Part shown: positions 19,923 through 27,950 of the stretch, piece after piece
Numbering within the stretch: the first letter of the stretch is position 1
Layout of the letters: each line of letters opens with the position of its first letter
Source: Woodsholea maritima DSM 17123
GTDB lineage: Bacteria; Pseudomonadota; Alphaproteobacteria; Caulobacterales; Maricaulaceae
Direction: 5' to 3'
Assembly (NCBI RefSeq): GCF_000382325.1
Contig: NZ_KB908056.1
Coordinates: 186,001 to 250,000, forward strand
Length of the DNA: 64,000 bases
Notes under the pieces: model-generated
The model's database searches: none
What the model was told of the DNA's origin: nothing
Seen by the model: only the letters and a program-made list of their open reading frames with translations
Made by a program: the position numbers and the translations under genes

Positions 19923-21314
19923 CTATCGGGCCAAACCGGGAAGATGCTCAGCCGGATCCAGGGCCTCGCCATTATGATAGACTTCGACATGCAGATGCGG
20001 CCCGGTCGACAATCCCGTCGTGCCGACATAGCCAATGACATCGCCGACATGGACGCTATCGCCTTCGCTCACCGCAAAGCCTTGCATATGGGCATAGACG
20101 GTCTGCCAGCCTTCGCCATGGTCTAAAACCAACAGATTGCCATAGCGCTCATGCGCTTGGGTTTTGATCACCCGTCCCGGCGCAGGTGCGATAATTTCAG
20201 TGCCTTCAGCGGCCTTGATGTCATGACCGCGGTGGAAACGCGGCACATCCAGCTGCGGTAAATCCCGCGGGCCAAAGCGCGAGGTAGTTTCCCCCACCAA
20301 GGGGCTGGCGGTAAAGGCCACCGGGCCGGAAGCCGCCAGATAGATATAGCTGATCTGGGCAAGCGCCAGCGGGGTCATCACCCCGGCCAGAAACACACTG
20401 ATCGCGGCCATCAGGCCCATTCGGTTCGGGGTCGGTTTTAAAAGCGCAGTCAAACGCATGGTCAAAGCCTTTTTACTATCTACGCCAAATCCCATCGCAG
20501 GCGAGATCCCCGAACCGACCCGCACCACGTCCAGCAAGGTACGGGCGTAGCGGCGCACCTCTGTCTGATCTGAAAACAGTTTCAAGGCCGCACGATCACA
20601 GGCCTGCTCAACGCCCACACGGCGCTGGCGCTCGAGTGCGAACCAAAAGGGGTTGAACCACAGCGCGCAGCCGATCAGGCGCAGCGCAAGCGTTTTGATC
20701 CAATCGTTACGGCAGATATGGCTCAACTCATGCGCCAGGATCAGGGCGAGCTGATCACGCGATACACTCTCATACACCGCACGCGGTATCATGATCTGCG
20801 CGCATCCCAGGCCACAGGTGAACGGGCTTAAACGCCCCTCTATCAGACCCAGGCGCGCAGTCCTCGCCAGCCCCAGGCGTGATGACAAAGCGCTTAGCTG
20901 ATCTTGCATTTCCTGCGGTGCAGGTATGGCAGCGCGTAGGAGCGCGATCAGGCGCAGCTCGCGGCGCACTTCCAACCCGAAACGCATAAGCCCGCCCAGG
21001 CCCCATAGGCTGACCCCAAGAAGGGACCAAGGCACAGACAGGCCGGATGCAGACACCGCCGGTCCAGGCTTTACGTTCAAGACATAAGGCTCAGGCGTAT
21101 CAAAGCCCATCATCACAGGGCCAGGATGCGGCAGATGCGCCATGACCCCCGGCAACACACTCATCAAGAGCAGCGGCAACATTACGCTGACAAGGCCCAG
21201 CGCCCACAGGCTTTCGCGGCGCGGCTCTGATCCCCCATTTAAACGGCTTAAAGCGCCATAACTCAGCGCCCCAATAGGAAGGCTGAGGCCCAGGGCGAGG
21301 AGAAGATCGCTCAT
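19923..21314 (-). CDS. BlaR1-like M56 membrane protease fused to an M23 peptidase domain
   Basis: 463 residues. The N-terminal half has hydrophobic segments near residues 3-20, 35-58, 95-112 and 290-315 and the M56 zinc-protease motif HELSH at 195-199, with a downstream EQACD. In BlaR1/MecR1 this domain leads to loss of the BlaI repressor. Where BlaR1 carries a penicillin-binding sensor, this protein carries an M23 domain: HRGHD near 361-366, YAHM and GPHLHVEVY, so the zinc ligands are intact. The gene overlaps the upstream blaI-like gene by 4 bases. It may sense or cut cell wall and signal to that repressor; this is inferred. Confidence 0.9.
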   Translation of the reverse strand: MSDLLLALGLSLPIGALSYGALSRLNGGSEPRRESLWALGLVSVMLPLLLMSVLPGVMAHLPHPGPVMMGFDTPEPYVLNVKPGPAVSASGLSVPWSLLGVSLWGLGGLMRFGLEVRRELRLIALLRAAIPAPQEMQDQLSALSSRLGLARTARLGLIEGRLSPFTCGLGCAQIMIPRAVYESVSRDQLALILAHELSHICRNDWIKTLALRLIGCALWFNPFWFALERQRRVGVEQACDRAALKLFSDQTEVRRYARTLLDVVRVGSGISPAMGFGVDSKKALTMRLTALLKPTPNRMGLMAAISVFLAGVMTPLALAQISYIYLAASGPVAFTASPLVGETTSRFGPRDLPQLDVPRFHRGHDIKAAEGTEIIAPAPGRVIKTQAHERYGNLLVLDHGEGWQTVYAHMQGFAVSEGDSVHVGDVIGYVGTTGLSTGPHLHVEVYHNGEALDPAEHLPGLAR

Positions 21315-21694
21315 GCGCCCTCCCCTTGCGATGTGGGCTCGTTCAACAGGCCCTCAAGCTCGGCCAGATCATCGGCGCTCAACAGGGGGCTCTCAGCAAA
21401 GGCTGACGCGGCAATCGGGGCGTCCAGATCGAAAACCTGAGCCGAAAATGTCCGCACCATGGCGCTTAACACCTTGGCTTTGCTGTACGTCGCGGTGAAG
21501 ACCGCAAGGCCATGCACCGCTTCACGCGCGATCAAGCCCTTTTCCGCCATCCGGGTTAACAGCGTGCGCGTGGTGGAATAGGACCAGTCTTGCGCGGCCC
21601 CGATCTGATCTTGCACCTCACGCGCGCTTTGTGGCCCATGATGCCAGAGCACTTTCAAAATCGCCATTTCACTGGGGCTAGGGGCCGTTTGCAT
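21311..21694 (-). CDS. BlaI/MecI/CopY family repressor
   Basis: 127-residue winged-helix repressor. Family features: PSPSEMAILKVLWHHGPQSA at the start, REVQDQIG, and the recognition-helix region WSYSTTRTLLTRMAEKGLIAREAVHG. The C-terminal half would be the dimer domain cut by the M56 protease. It is the first gene of a two-gene operon, overlapping the protease by the four bases ATGA. A TACA-N2-TGTA operator lies 23 bases before its ATG, suggesting self-repression. Confidence 0.92.
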   Translation of the reverse strand: MQTAPSPSEMAILKVLWHHGPQSAREVQDQIGAAQDWSYSTTRTLLTRMAEKGLIAREAVHGLAVFTATYSKAKVLSAMVRTFSAQVFDLDAPIAASAFAESPLLSADDLAELEGLLNEPTSQGEGA

Positions 21695-21716
21695 GTCTAC
21701 CTCGTCATAACATTGC

Positions 21717-21726
21717 TACAGATGTA
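21717..21726. promoter_or_regulatory. BlaI-type operator (TACA-GA-TGTA)
   Basis: TACA and TGTA half-sites with a two-base centre, the same geometry as the TACA/TGTA core known for BlaI and MecI operators. It lies between the blaI-like gene (-) and the ELM1-type gene (+), so either could be controlled. The site is seen; its use is inferred. Confidence 0.6.
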
Positions 21727-21767
21727 ACACGCTCGCGATATTCGTCAACCCTCCATGAGGAGATGAC

Positions 21768-22727
21768 TTGACGCTGGGCGTAGAAAGCCGTTCAACCAAA
21801 ACCATGAGTGCAGATCATAAAACCTGTTTTGTCGTGTCCGATGGCCGCCGGGGCATCGAGAATCAGGCCCTGGGCCTGGGCGAGGCTTTGGCCCGCAAGA
21901 TGGCCTTGCAAATCATGCCGATCCAAGTGCCCCGCACGGGAGCCATTCCCGATCCAGGCTCCATCGCGCCCGATATCTGGATCGGGTGCGGACGCGCAGC
22001 CGTGCGCGCCGCGCGCTTGCATAAACGCGCCTTTCCCAAGGCGAAATTCGTCTATGTTCAAGATCCGCGCGCGGGCCATGAGCTGTTTGATTTGATCGTG
22101 CCGCCCTTTCATGATGATCTCAAAGGCCCCAATGTTTTACCGATTTTGGGCTCGCCCAATCGCGTCACCCCGGCGCGTCTGAAAGATGGGGTTGAGCCTT
22201 TCAAGGCCCGTATCGCGACCCTGGCCGGGCCGCGCATTGCGGTGCTGATTGGCGGTGATAGCAAGCATCATCATTTCACCCCGGCGGTCGGCCATTATCT
22301 GTTGGAGCGCTTGGAGGATTTGCGCGATCTGGGCGCGAGCTTGATGATCACCACTTCGCGGCGCACACCTGAGGCATTTGTGGGGCTTTTAAAAACCCGC
22401 TTCATGGATGATTCTCGCGTTTGGCTGCACGAGGGTGAGGGGCCGAACCCCTATTTTGCCTTCTTGGCGAGCGCCAATTGGATCTTCGTCACTGAAGATT
22501 CTACCAATATGTTGACCGAGGCTGCGGCCACTGGCACACCGGTTTACCGCCTGCCGCTGGAAGGTAAGCCCAGCAAATTCACTCGCCTTTATGAGCAGTT
22601 AGAAGGCCATGGCAGTGTTCGCCCCTGGCTGGGCCAGCTTGAAGACTGGACCTATAGCCCGCTTCGCGAAACTGAACGTGTGGCACAGCGCCTACTTGAA
22701 ATGATGGGCCAAAAGCCTGACCTTTAG
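21768..22727 (+). CDS. ELM1-like protein (mitochondrial fission ELM1 family, GT-like fold)
   Basis: 319 residues, soluble. It resembles the bacterial members of the family named after plant ELM1: SDGRRGIENQALGLGEAL at the N-terminus, YVQDPRAGHELFDLIVPPFHD, VLIGGDSKHHHFTP, ITTSRRTPE and, near the end, VTEDSTNMLTEAAATGTPVY. The fold looks like a two-domain glycosyltransferase; the bacterial function is not established. TTG at 21768 is taken as the start because GAGGAG lies 5 bases before; ATG at 21804 has no ribosome site. Confidence 0.85.
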   Translation: MTLGVESRSTKTMSADHKTCFVVSDGRRGIENQALGLGEALARKMALQIMPIQVPRTGAIPDPGSIAPDIWIGCGRAAVRAARLHKRAFPKAKFVYVQDPRAGHELFDLIVPPFHDDLKGPNVLPILGSPNRVTPARLKDGVEPFKARIATLAGPRIAVLIGGDSKHHHFTPAVGHYLLERLEDLRDLGASLMITTSRRTPEAFVGLLKTRFMDDSRVWLHEGEGPNPYFAFLASANWIFVTEDSTNMLTEAAATGTPVYRLPLEGKPSKFTRLYEQLEGHGSVRPWLGQLEDWTYSPLRETERVAQRLLEMMGQKPDL

Positions 22728-22794
22728 GCCCAAGATCGTAAGAGCTATCGCGCCTGCCGGGGGCGGCGCGCAAGACAAGAAAGGAAGGGCCAGC

Positions 22795-23769
22795 ATGAGC
22801 GAGACCCGTCACCAGAAAGTTGTGATCATCGGTTCCGGCGCGGCCGGATATACCGCCGCCATTTATGCCGCGCGCGCCATGTTGGAACCGGTCTTGATTG
22901 CGGGCCTGCAACCAGGCGGTCAATTGACCATCACCACCGATGTTGAAAACTATCCCGGTTTCGCCGATCCGATCCAAGGCCCTTGGCTGATGGATCAAAT
23001 GAAGGATCAGGCCGTCAATATGGGCACCGAGATTATTTCCGACATCATCGTCAAAGCTGAGCTGGAAGAGCGTCCCTTCAAGCTGACCGGCGATAGCGGC
23101 ACGATTTACACCGCCGATGTTGTCATCATCGCGACCGGGGCGTCTGCCAAATGGCTGGGCCTGGACTCAGAGCAAACCTATCAAGGCTTTGGCGTTTCGG
23201 CCTGTGCGACCTGTGATGGCTTCTTCTATCGCGGCAAGGAGGTCGTTGTTGTGGGCGGCGGCAATACCGCCGTCGAAGAAGCGCTCTTCTTGACGAATTT
23301 CGCCAGCAAAGTGACCCTGGTGCACCGCCGTGACAGCCTGCGTGCAGAAAAAGTCATGCAAGAACGTCTGTTCAAGCATCCCAAGGTCGAAGTGATCTGG
23401 GACAGCACCCTGGAAGAAGTGGTCGGCGAAGACAATCCGCGCGGCGTGACGGGCGTGAAATTGCGCAATGTCTTGAGCGATGAGATCAAAGACGTGCCCG
23501 CGCACGGCGTCTTCATCGCCATTGGTCACGCCCCGGCGACATCGCTGTTCGCCGGTCAATTGGACATGAAAGAAGGCGGGTATCTGAAAACCCAACCCGA
23601 CAGCACCGCGACCAATATTCCAGGGGTTTTTGCCGCCGGGGATGTCACCGATGATGTCTATCGCCAAGCCATTACCGCCGCGGGCATGGGCTGTATGGCT
23701 GCCCTGGAGGCGGAGCGCTATCTCGCTGCGCACGAAAGCGCGCACGAAGCCGAAGCCAACGCCGCTTAA
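22795..23769 (+). CDS. trxB: Thioredoxin-disulfide reductase
   Basis: NADPH-dependent flavoenzyme reducing thioredoxin. 324 residues: FAD-binding GSGAAGYTAAIYAAR at the N-terminus, the redox-active CATC at residues 137-140 (SACATCDGFFYRG), NADPH-binding VVGGGNTAVEEALFL and the C-terminal FAAGDVTDDVYRQAITAAG. The start has AAGGAAGG upstream. The genes after it encode an ABC pair and a LysR regulator. Confidence 0.97.
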   Translation: MSETRHQKVVIIGSGAAGYTAAIYAARAMLEPVLIAGLQPGGQLTITTDVENYPGFADPIQGPWLMDQMKDQAVNMGTEIISDIIVKAELEERPFKLTGDSGTIYTADVVIIATGASAKWLGLDSEQTYQGFGVSACATCDGFFYRGKEVVVVGGGNTAVEEALFLTNFASKVTLVHRRDSLRAEKVMQERLFKHPKVEVIWDSTLEEVVGEDNPRGVTGVKLRNVLSDEIKDVPAHGVFIAIGHAPATSLFAGQLDMKEGGYLKTQPDSTATNIPGVFAAGDVTDDVYRQAITAAGMGCMAALEAERYLAAHESAHEAEANAA

Positions 23770-23804
23770 CACCGCATAATTCACTTGGCGCAGGCCGAAA
23801 CCTA

Positions 23805-23819
23805 CGTTACTCAGTAACG
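23805..23819. promoter_or_regulatory. Palindrome overlapping the ABC start region, Zur-box-like
   Basis: CGTTAC-TCA-GTAACG, perfect 6-base arms, ending one base before the ATG of the ABC ATPase gene. Its inner core GTTA-N5-TAAC has the spacing found at the centre of the E. coli Zur site. There is no ribosome site in between, so a leaderless transcript with the operator over its promoter is likely. Regulator identity is inferred. Confidence 0.5.
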
Positions 23820-23820
23820 C

Positions 23821-24519
23821 ATGTCTTCGCCTGCGCTTCGTCTTTGTGATCTGCAATTTTCCTATACACGCCGGGGTCCGCGCGTGATCGACATCGCGCA
23901 TTTTGCGCTCGATGCCGGGGAAAAAGTCTTCCTTAAAGGGGCCAGCGGTTCGGGCAAATCAACCCTTCTGGGCCTGATCTCCGGCATTCTCAGTGCCCGC
24001 GCGGGCTCGATTGAATTTGCCGGTGAGGATCTGGCCCAGCTCTCGCCCGCGCGCCGTGATGATCTGCGCGCCAGCCATATGGGCGTCATCTTTCAGCTGT
24101 TTAACCTGTTGCCTTATCTTCCCGTGGCGGAAAACATCCTGCTCCCCACGCAGTTCTCCTCCGCGCGCCATCGCGCCTGCCTTGAGCATGGCGGCCCGAC
24201 GAAGGAAGGCCAGCGCATTCTGGCCCGTCTGGGTCTGGATCCTGCCCTCTATTGGCATGCGAAAACCCGTGATCTCAGCGTCGGGCAACAGCAAAGGGTG
24301 GCCGCAGCGCGCGCGCTGATCGGGCGGCCCAAGCTGGTGCTGGCCGATGAGCCAACCTCGGCCCTTGATAGCGATAGCCGCGATGCCTTTATCGAGCTGG
24401 TCAAAGACGAGTGCGCCCATTCCGGTGCGGCCCTGCTCTTCGTCAGTCATGACGCCTCACTGGCGCAGCATTTTGACCGCACGGTGATCTTGCAAGAGCT
24501 CAATAGGAGCGCCGCATGA
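23821..24519 (+). CDS. ABC transporter ATP-binding protein (LolD/MacB type)
   Basis: 232-residue ATPase for a MacB/LolCDE-type system. Walker A is GASGSGKSTLLGLISG, the Q-loop region IFQLFNLLPYLPVAENI, signature LSVGQQQRVAAARAL, Walker B LVLADEPTSALD and the switch His in FVSHDASL. Such ATPases drive envelope export or lipoprotein release rather than import. The ATG at 23821 has no ribosome site; the preceding bases are a palindrome. The stop overlaps the permease start (ATGA), so they form one operon. Confidence 0.93.
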   Translation: MSSPALRLCDLQFSYTRRGPRVIDIAHFALDAGEKVFLKGASGSGKSTLLGLISGILSARAGSIEFAGEDLAQLSPARRDDLRASHMGVIFQLFNLLPYLPVAENILLPTQFSSARHRACLEHGGPTKEGQRILARLGLDPALYWHAKTRDLSVGQQQRVAAARALIGRPKLVLADEPTSALDSDSRDAFIELVKDECAHSGAALLFVSHDASLAQHFDRTVILQELNRSAA

Positions 24520-25820
24520 GCCGCGCCCCGATCACAACCCTGGCCTTGCGCTCGGTCTTTAACCGCCGCCTGACCGCCTTTTTAACGGTGTTAACGGTGG
24601 CCATTGCGGTCTGCCTGTTCTTGAGCGTGCAAAAGGTGCGCGATGGCGCGCGCGACAGCTTTGAAAACACCATATCCGGCACCGATCTGATTGTTGGCGC
24701 ACGCTCCAGCCCGGTGAATTTGCTGCTCTATTCGGTCTTTCATATTGGCGATGCCACCAATAATATCACCTGGGATAGCTATCAGGCCGTCGCCAACGCC
24801 CCCGGCGTGGCATGGACCGTGCCCTTGTCCCTGGGCGATTCGCATCGCGGCTATCGCGTGGTCGGCACGAATAATGATCTCTTCGCGCGCTATGAATATG
24901 GTCATAATCGTCAGGTCCGTTTTGAACAGGGGCAGGCGCTGGACCAGCTTTTCGATGTCGTCCTGGGGGCCAGTGTCGCGGGCGATTTGGGCTATGATCT
25001 CGGCGATAGCCTCGTCTTAGCCCATGGCGGGGGCGAGGTGGGCTTTATTGAGCATGACCATAACCCCTTCACGGTGGTCGGCATTCTCGCGCCGACGGGA
25101 ACGCCGCTTGATCGCTCACTCTTCGTCAGCCTGGAAGCCATTGAGGCCATCCATGTCGCAGGCCCCACCGGGCGCGGCATGGATATGGACCACCACGATC
25201 ATAGCCATGAGGGCGAGCCAGAGGGTGATGATCACGCAGCGGCTTATGATCTTGAGGCCCTGCAGCCCGATCAAATCACCGCCTTCCTGGTGGGGCTTAA
25301 TAGCCCCGTTGCGGCCCTACGCCTGCAGCGCGCAGTCAATACCTATCCGCAAGAAGCTTTACAGGCCATCATTCCGGGCCTCGCCCTGGCCCAGCTGTGG
25401 GGCCTTGTTTCCATTGCAGAAAAAGCTTTGACGATTGTGGCAGCCTTCGTGGTTGCCTCGGGTCTCATTACAATTTTAATCTCGATCCTCACCAGCCTGA
25501 ATGAGCGCCGCCGTGAAATGGCGATTCTGCGCGCACTGGGGGCACGCCCAGGCCATATTTTCGTTTTACTGGTCAGTGAAGCGGGCATTCTCGCCGCGCT
25601 GGGGGCCGTAACGGGGCTTCTTCTGACCTATGGCGGATTATATATAACCGCGCCCATTGTTGAAGCTGAATACGGCTTTGCCCTGCCCGCCTTTAGCCCA
25701 AACCTCAATGACTTGGCCCTCGTCGGCATTGTCACCTTGGCCGCCGGCCTGCTGGGCATGATCCCAGCCTGGCGCGCCTATCGCAATTCTCTTGCTGACG
25801 GCATGAGCATTCGCCTCTAA
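24516..25820 (+). CDS. FtsX/MacB-like ABC transporter permease with His-rich loop
   Basis: 434 residues: one N-terminal membrane helix (about 17-38), a large periplasmic MacB-type domain, then three helices near 300-325, 340-370 and 395-420, the standard FtsX/MacB topology. In the periplasmic domain residues 222-243 form a His/Asp/Glu-rich segment (MDMDHHDHSHEGEPEGDDH), likely to bind a transition metal. The ATPase gene overlaps upstream. Similar His-rich permeases occur, as I recall, in zinc-regulated gene clusters; with the Zur-like palindrome this suggests a role in zinc homeostasis. Substrate and direction are not known. Confidence 0.88.
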   Translation: MSRAPITTLALRSVFNRRLTAFLTVLTVAIAVCLFLSVQKVRDGARDSFENTISGTDLIVGARSSPVNLLLYSVFHIGDATNNITWDSYQAVANAPGVAWTVPLSLGDSHRGYRVVGTNNDLFARYEYGHNRQVRFEQGQALDQLFDVVLGASVAGDLGYDLGDSLVLAHGGGEVGFIEHDHNPFTVVGILAPTGTPLDRSLFVSLEAIEAIHVAGPTGRGMDMDHHDHSHEGEPEGDDHAAAYDLEALQPDQITAFLVGLNSPVAALRLQRAVNTYPQEALQAIIPGLALAQLWGLVSIAEKALTIVAAFVVASGLITILISILTSLNERRREMAILRALGARPGHIFVLLVSEAGILAALGAVTGLLLTYGGLYITAPIVEAEYGFALPAFSPNLNDLALVGIVTLAAGLLGMIPAWRAYRNSLADGMSIRL

Positions 25821-25894
25821 GCTTCTTTTCATACCAAGATGACATAAGCCCAGGCGACTTGTTCACAAGCGTACCATGGGACGGGGACTGCCAA

Positions 25895-26803
25895 ATGGAT
25901 TGGGACAAACTCAAAACCTTTCACGCTGCCGCTGAGGCGGGCTCGCTGACCGGTGCGGCAGAGGCCTTAAACCTCTCGCAATCAGCGGTCAGTCGTCAGA
26001 TTTCCGCGCTGGAAACGGATATGGGCATTAAGCTGTTCCACCGTCATGCGCGCGGTCTGATCGTGACGGAGCCGGGCCGGATCCTGCATGAAACTACCCG
26101 CCAGGTGTCAACCCAGATTACCTTTGCTGAGGTTCAGGTCCAAGACTGCCGCGATGAACCCTCGGGCCTGTTACGCGTCACGGCGCCCACGGCCCTGGGC
26201 GCATTGTGGATTGCCCCGCGCCTGACCCGGTTCAAGGCGATGTATCCCAGCATCAATCTGCGCCTGATCTTTGTCGATAACGAGCTGGATCTTGCCAATC
26301 TGGAAGCCGATTGCGCGGTAAGACCGTGGGCCTCCAGCCAAAATGATCTGATCCAACGTAAAGTCATGGAAGTGCCCCAGCATCTTTATGGATCTGAGGC
26401 CTATTTTGCCCGGTTGGGCGAACCCAAAAGCCTGGCTGATCTTGATTCGGGTAAGCACGATCTCATCACCTATGGCCCGCGCAAGCATGCCCCCCTGCCA
26501 AATCTCAACTGGATTTTGGATATTGGCCGCAGCGAGCAGCAAGGACCACGCAAACCTGCGATTGAAATTAATACGATCAATGGCATGGTTAAATTGGCTG
26601 AAGCGGGGCTGGGTTTGACCGGTTTACCCGATTATGTCGCCCGCGAAAATGCGATGTTAAAGCCAGTTTTGCCTGATTTATTAGGCCCCCCTTTTGAGAT
26701 TTTCTTTGTATATCCCAATGAGTTAAAGGGATCGCGGCGCATTGCGGCTTTCCGTGAATTTTTGATGCTGGAGATCAAAAATTGGGACGTCGCCCAGCTG
26801 TAA
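25895..26803 (+). CDS. LysR-family transcriptional regulator
   Basis: 302-residue regulator. The N-terminal winged helix reads WDKLKTFHAAAEAGSLTGAA and EALNLSQSAVSRQISALE, the classical LysR pattern; the rest is the substrate-binding-like effector domain. ATG at 25895 is chosen because ACGGGGA precedes it by 7 bases; the frame is open upstream to 25859 without need. It follows the ABC pair after 74 bases, and the 3' side runs into the candidate sRNA. Its effector is not evident. Residues 150-200 include charged substitutions, but no diagnostic motif is seen. Confidence 0.93.
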   Translation: MDWDKLKTFHAAAEAGSLTGAAEALNLSQSAVSRQISALETDMGIKLFHRHARGLIVTEPGRILHETTRQVSTQITFAEVQVQDCRDEPSGLLRVTAPTALGALWIAPRLTRFKAMYPSINLRLIFVDNELDLANLEADCAVRPWASSQNDLIQRKVMEVPQHLYGSEAYFARLGEPKSLADLDSGKHDLITYGPRKHAPLPNLNWILDIGRSEQQGPRKPAIEINTINGMVKLAEAGLGLTGLPDYVARENAMLKPVLPDLLGPPFEIFFVYPNELKGSRRIAAFREFLMLEIKNWDVAQL

Positions 26804-26857
26804 AGAAAGCGTTAAACAACTGTCAGCTTTGCGTCACAATTGGTAAACCCTAACAGC

Positions 26858-27036
26858 TTGCCGCAAAAATGCATAGCTCCCCTACCCAAACATCTCTTCT
26901 GGTCATGCATGGATATGCGTATAACCCCCCTCGACGACAGCGGCGCTGTCTTCCCCTTTTGCGCATACCCGTCTCCTCCCCGATCAGGTATGCTAGACTG
27001 AGCCAGTCTGCTGAGGCAGCCTGGCTCTTTTTTTTT
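26858..27036 (+). ncRNA. Candidate trans-acting sRNA with C-rich loops
   Basis: A non-coding stretch between LysR (+) and the CPBP gene (-) that folds into several hairpins and ends in a strong terminator. ATGCAT at 26869-26874 pairs with ATGCAT at 26905-26910, exposing CTCCCCTACCC. GCATACC at 26963-26969 pairs with GGTATGC at 26987-26993 with CTCCTCCCC in the loop. GACAGC/GCTGTC at 26936-26950 form a third hairpin beside AACCCCCCTC. C-rich loops that can pair with ribosome sites are typical of alphaproteobacterial sRNAs such as the CcsR/cuckoo group. The 5' end is a guess (TTGCGT near 26829 and TAACAG near 26851 as promoter). It could also be the LysR 3' UTR. Confidence 0.5.
27000..27036 (+). 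terminator. Strong intrinsic terminator of the candidate sRNA or LysR transcript
   Basis: GAGCCAG/CTGGCTC outer stem, one mismatch, CTGC/GCAG inner stem, then nine T. An alternative stem AGACTG/CAGTCT at 26995-27009 would compete with its 5' arm. Confidence 0.85.
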
Positions 27037-27053
27037 CTAGCGATCTGTTGAGC

Positions 27054-27797
27054 TTAAATATCCGCCCCGGTGTAGAGCGCGGTGAACATCAAGCTATCGA
27101 CCAGCGCATGGCCAATCACCAGCGGCCAGATATTTCGCTTATAAACTAAAAACAATGTCCCCAGGATCAAGCCGATCGCGCCCGTGGTGATCAAACCGCG
27201 CAGGCCCTGATAATACATATGGCCCATACCAAACAGTGTCGCCGCCGCAATCACACCCAGGACATTGGCCAAGGGCAGCCCCCGGAAGGCACGCTCAAAC
27301 CGGGTGATCAGAAAGCCGCGAAACATGATCTCCTCGCCCAGGCCCGCACCCAGCCAGGCAATGACCATCCAAAGCAGATATTTGTTTAAATTCCCGGCAA
27401 TCTCGCCAAAACGCTCTTCAATGCCCTCTGGCACCGTCTGGAAGGCGGGAATGCCCATGGCTTCACCCACAACGGCGATGCCCCCGCCGGTGACCAGAAT
27501 GGCCACGACACACAATAAAGCTTGAGGGATAAGCAGCCCCATGGATTTAAGACTTGAAAGATCACGCAAACCCAAATGCGAAAAAGGTTCTTTTTTCCAG
27601 ATTAAATAAACCCCCAAAACGCCCAAGAGGGCGATGAGGGATACAGGCCCCGCATAACGCCAGATAAAAATAGCGAGCACCGCTTTACTGACTAAGGCTA
27701 AAGTAATGAAAAATATAAGCTCCACCAAAGCGACACTTCGCTTTGGCTTTATGCCTTGATCCTGAACGTCAAGATCCGTTGATGTCTGTTGCAGCAT
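27054..27797 (-). CDS. CPBP family intramembrane protease homologue
   Basis: 247 residues, about seven hydrophobic segments. The CPBP (Abi/CAAX protease-like) signature is seen in WLGAGLGEEIMFRGFLITRFE (EExxxR), with the later GMGHMYYQG (conserved His) and GHALVDSLMF. In eukaryotes such enzymes process prenylated proteins; bacterial members have varied or unknown roles, some in bacteriocin immunity. The start at 27797 is chosen for an AAGGAGACGG site 5-10 bases before. No partner gene is adjacent. Confidence 0.88.
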   Translation of the reverse strand: MLQQTSTDLDVQDQGIKPKRSVALVELIFFITLALVSKAVLAIFIWRYAGPVSLIALLGVLGVYLIWKKEPFSHLGLRDLSSLKSMGLLIPQALLCVVAILVTGGGIAVVGEAMGIPAFQTVPEGIEERFGEIAGNLNKYLLWMVIAWLGAGLGEEIMFRGFLITRFERAFRGLPLANVLGVIAAATLFGMGHMYYQGLRGLITTGAIGLILGTLFLVYKRNIWPLVIGHALVDSLMFTALYTGADI

Positions 27798-27894
27798 TGA
27801 CCGTCTCCTTGTTGATACCTCCAAGATGAGTGTCAAAGCGCGAATGGATGCATTTCTTTATGATTTTCTAAAATAAAACCCGCCCATGAGATGC

Positions 27895-27929
27895 AAAAAA
27901 ACGCCCACCCCCTAGGGTGAGCGTTTTTA
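27895..27929. terminator. Intrinsic terminator, mainly for dps
   Basis: AAAAACGC and GCGTTTTT flank an imperfect CACC/GGGTG inner stem. It lies 22 bases after the dps stop on the minus strand; A/T runs on both sides. Confidence 0.75.
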
Positions 27930-27950
27930 AACTCTAGTATCAGAAGCGTG

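Noticed and set aside
26869-27051. Small open frame in the candidate sRNA region
   Set aside because: No ribosome site; it runs through the hairpins and the T9 terminator, so a structured RNA fits better.
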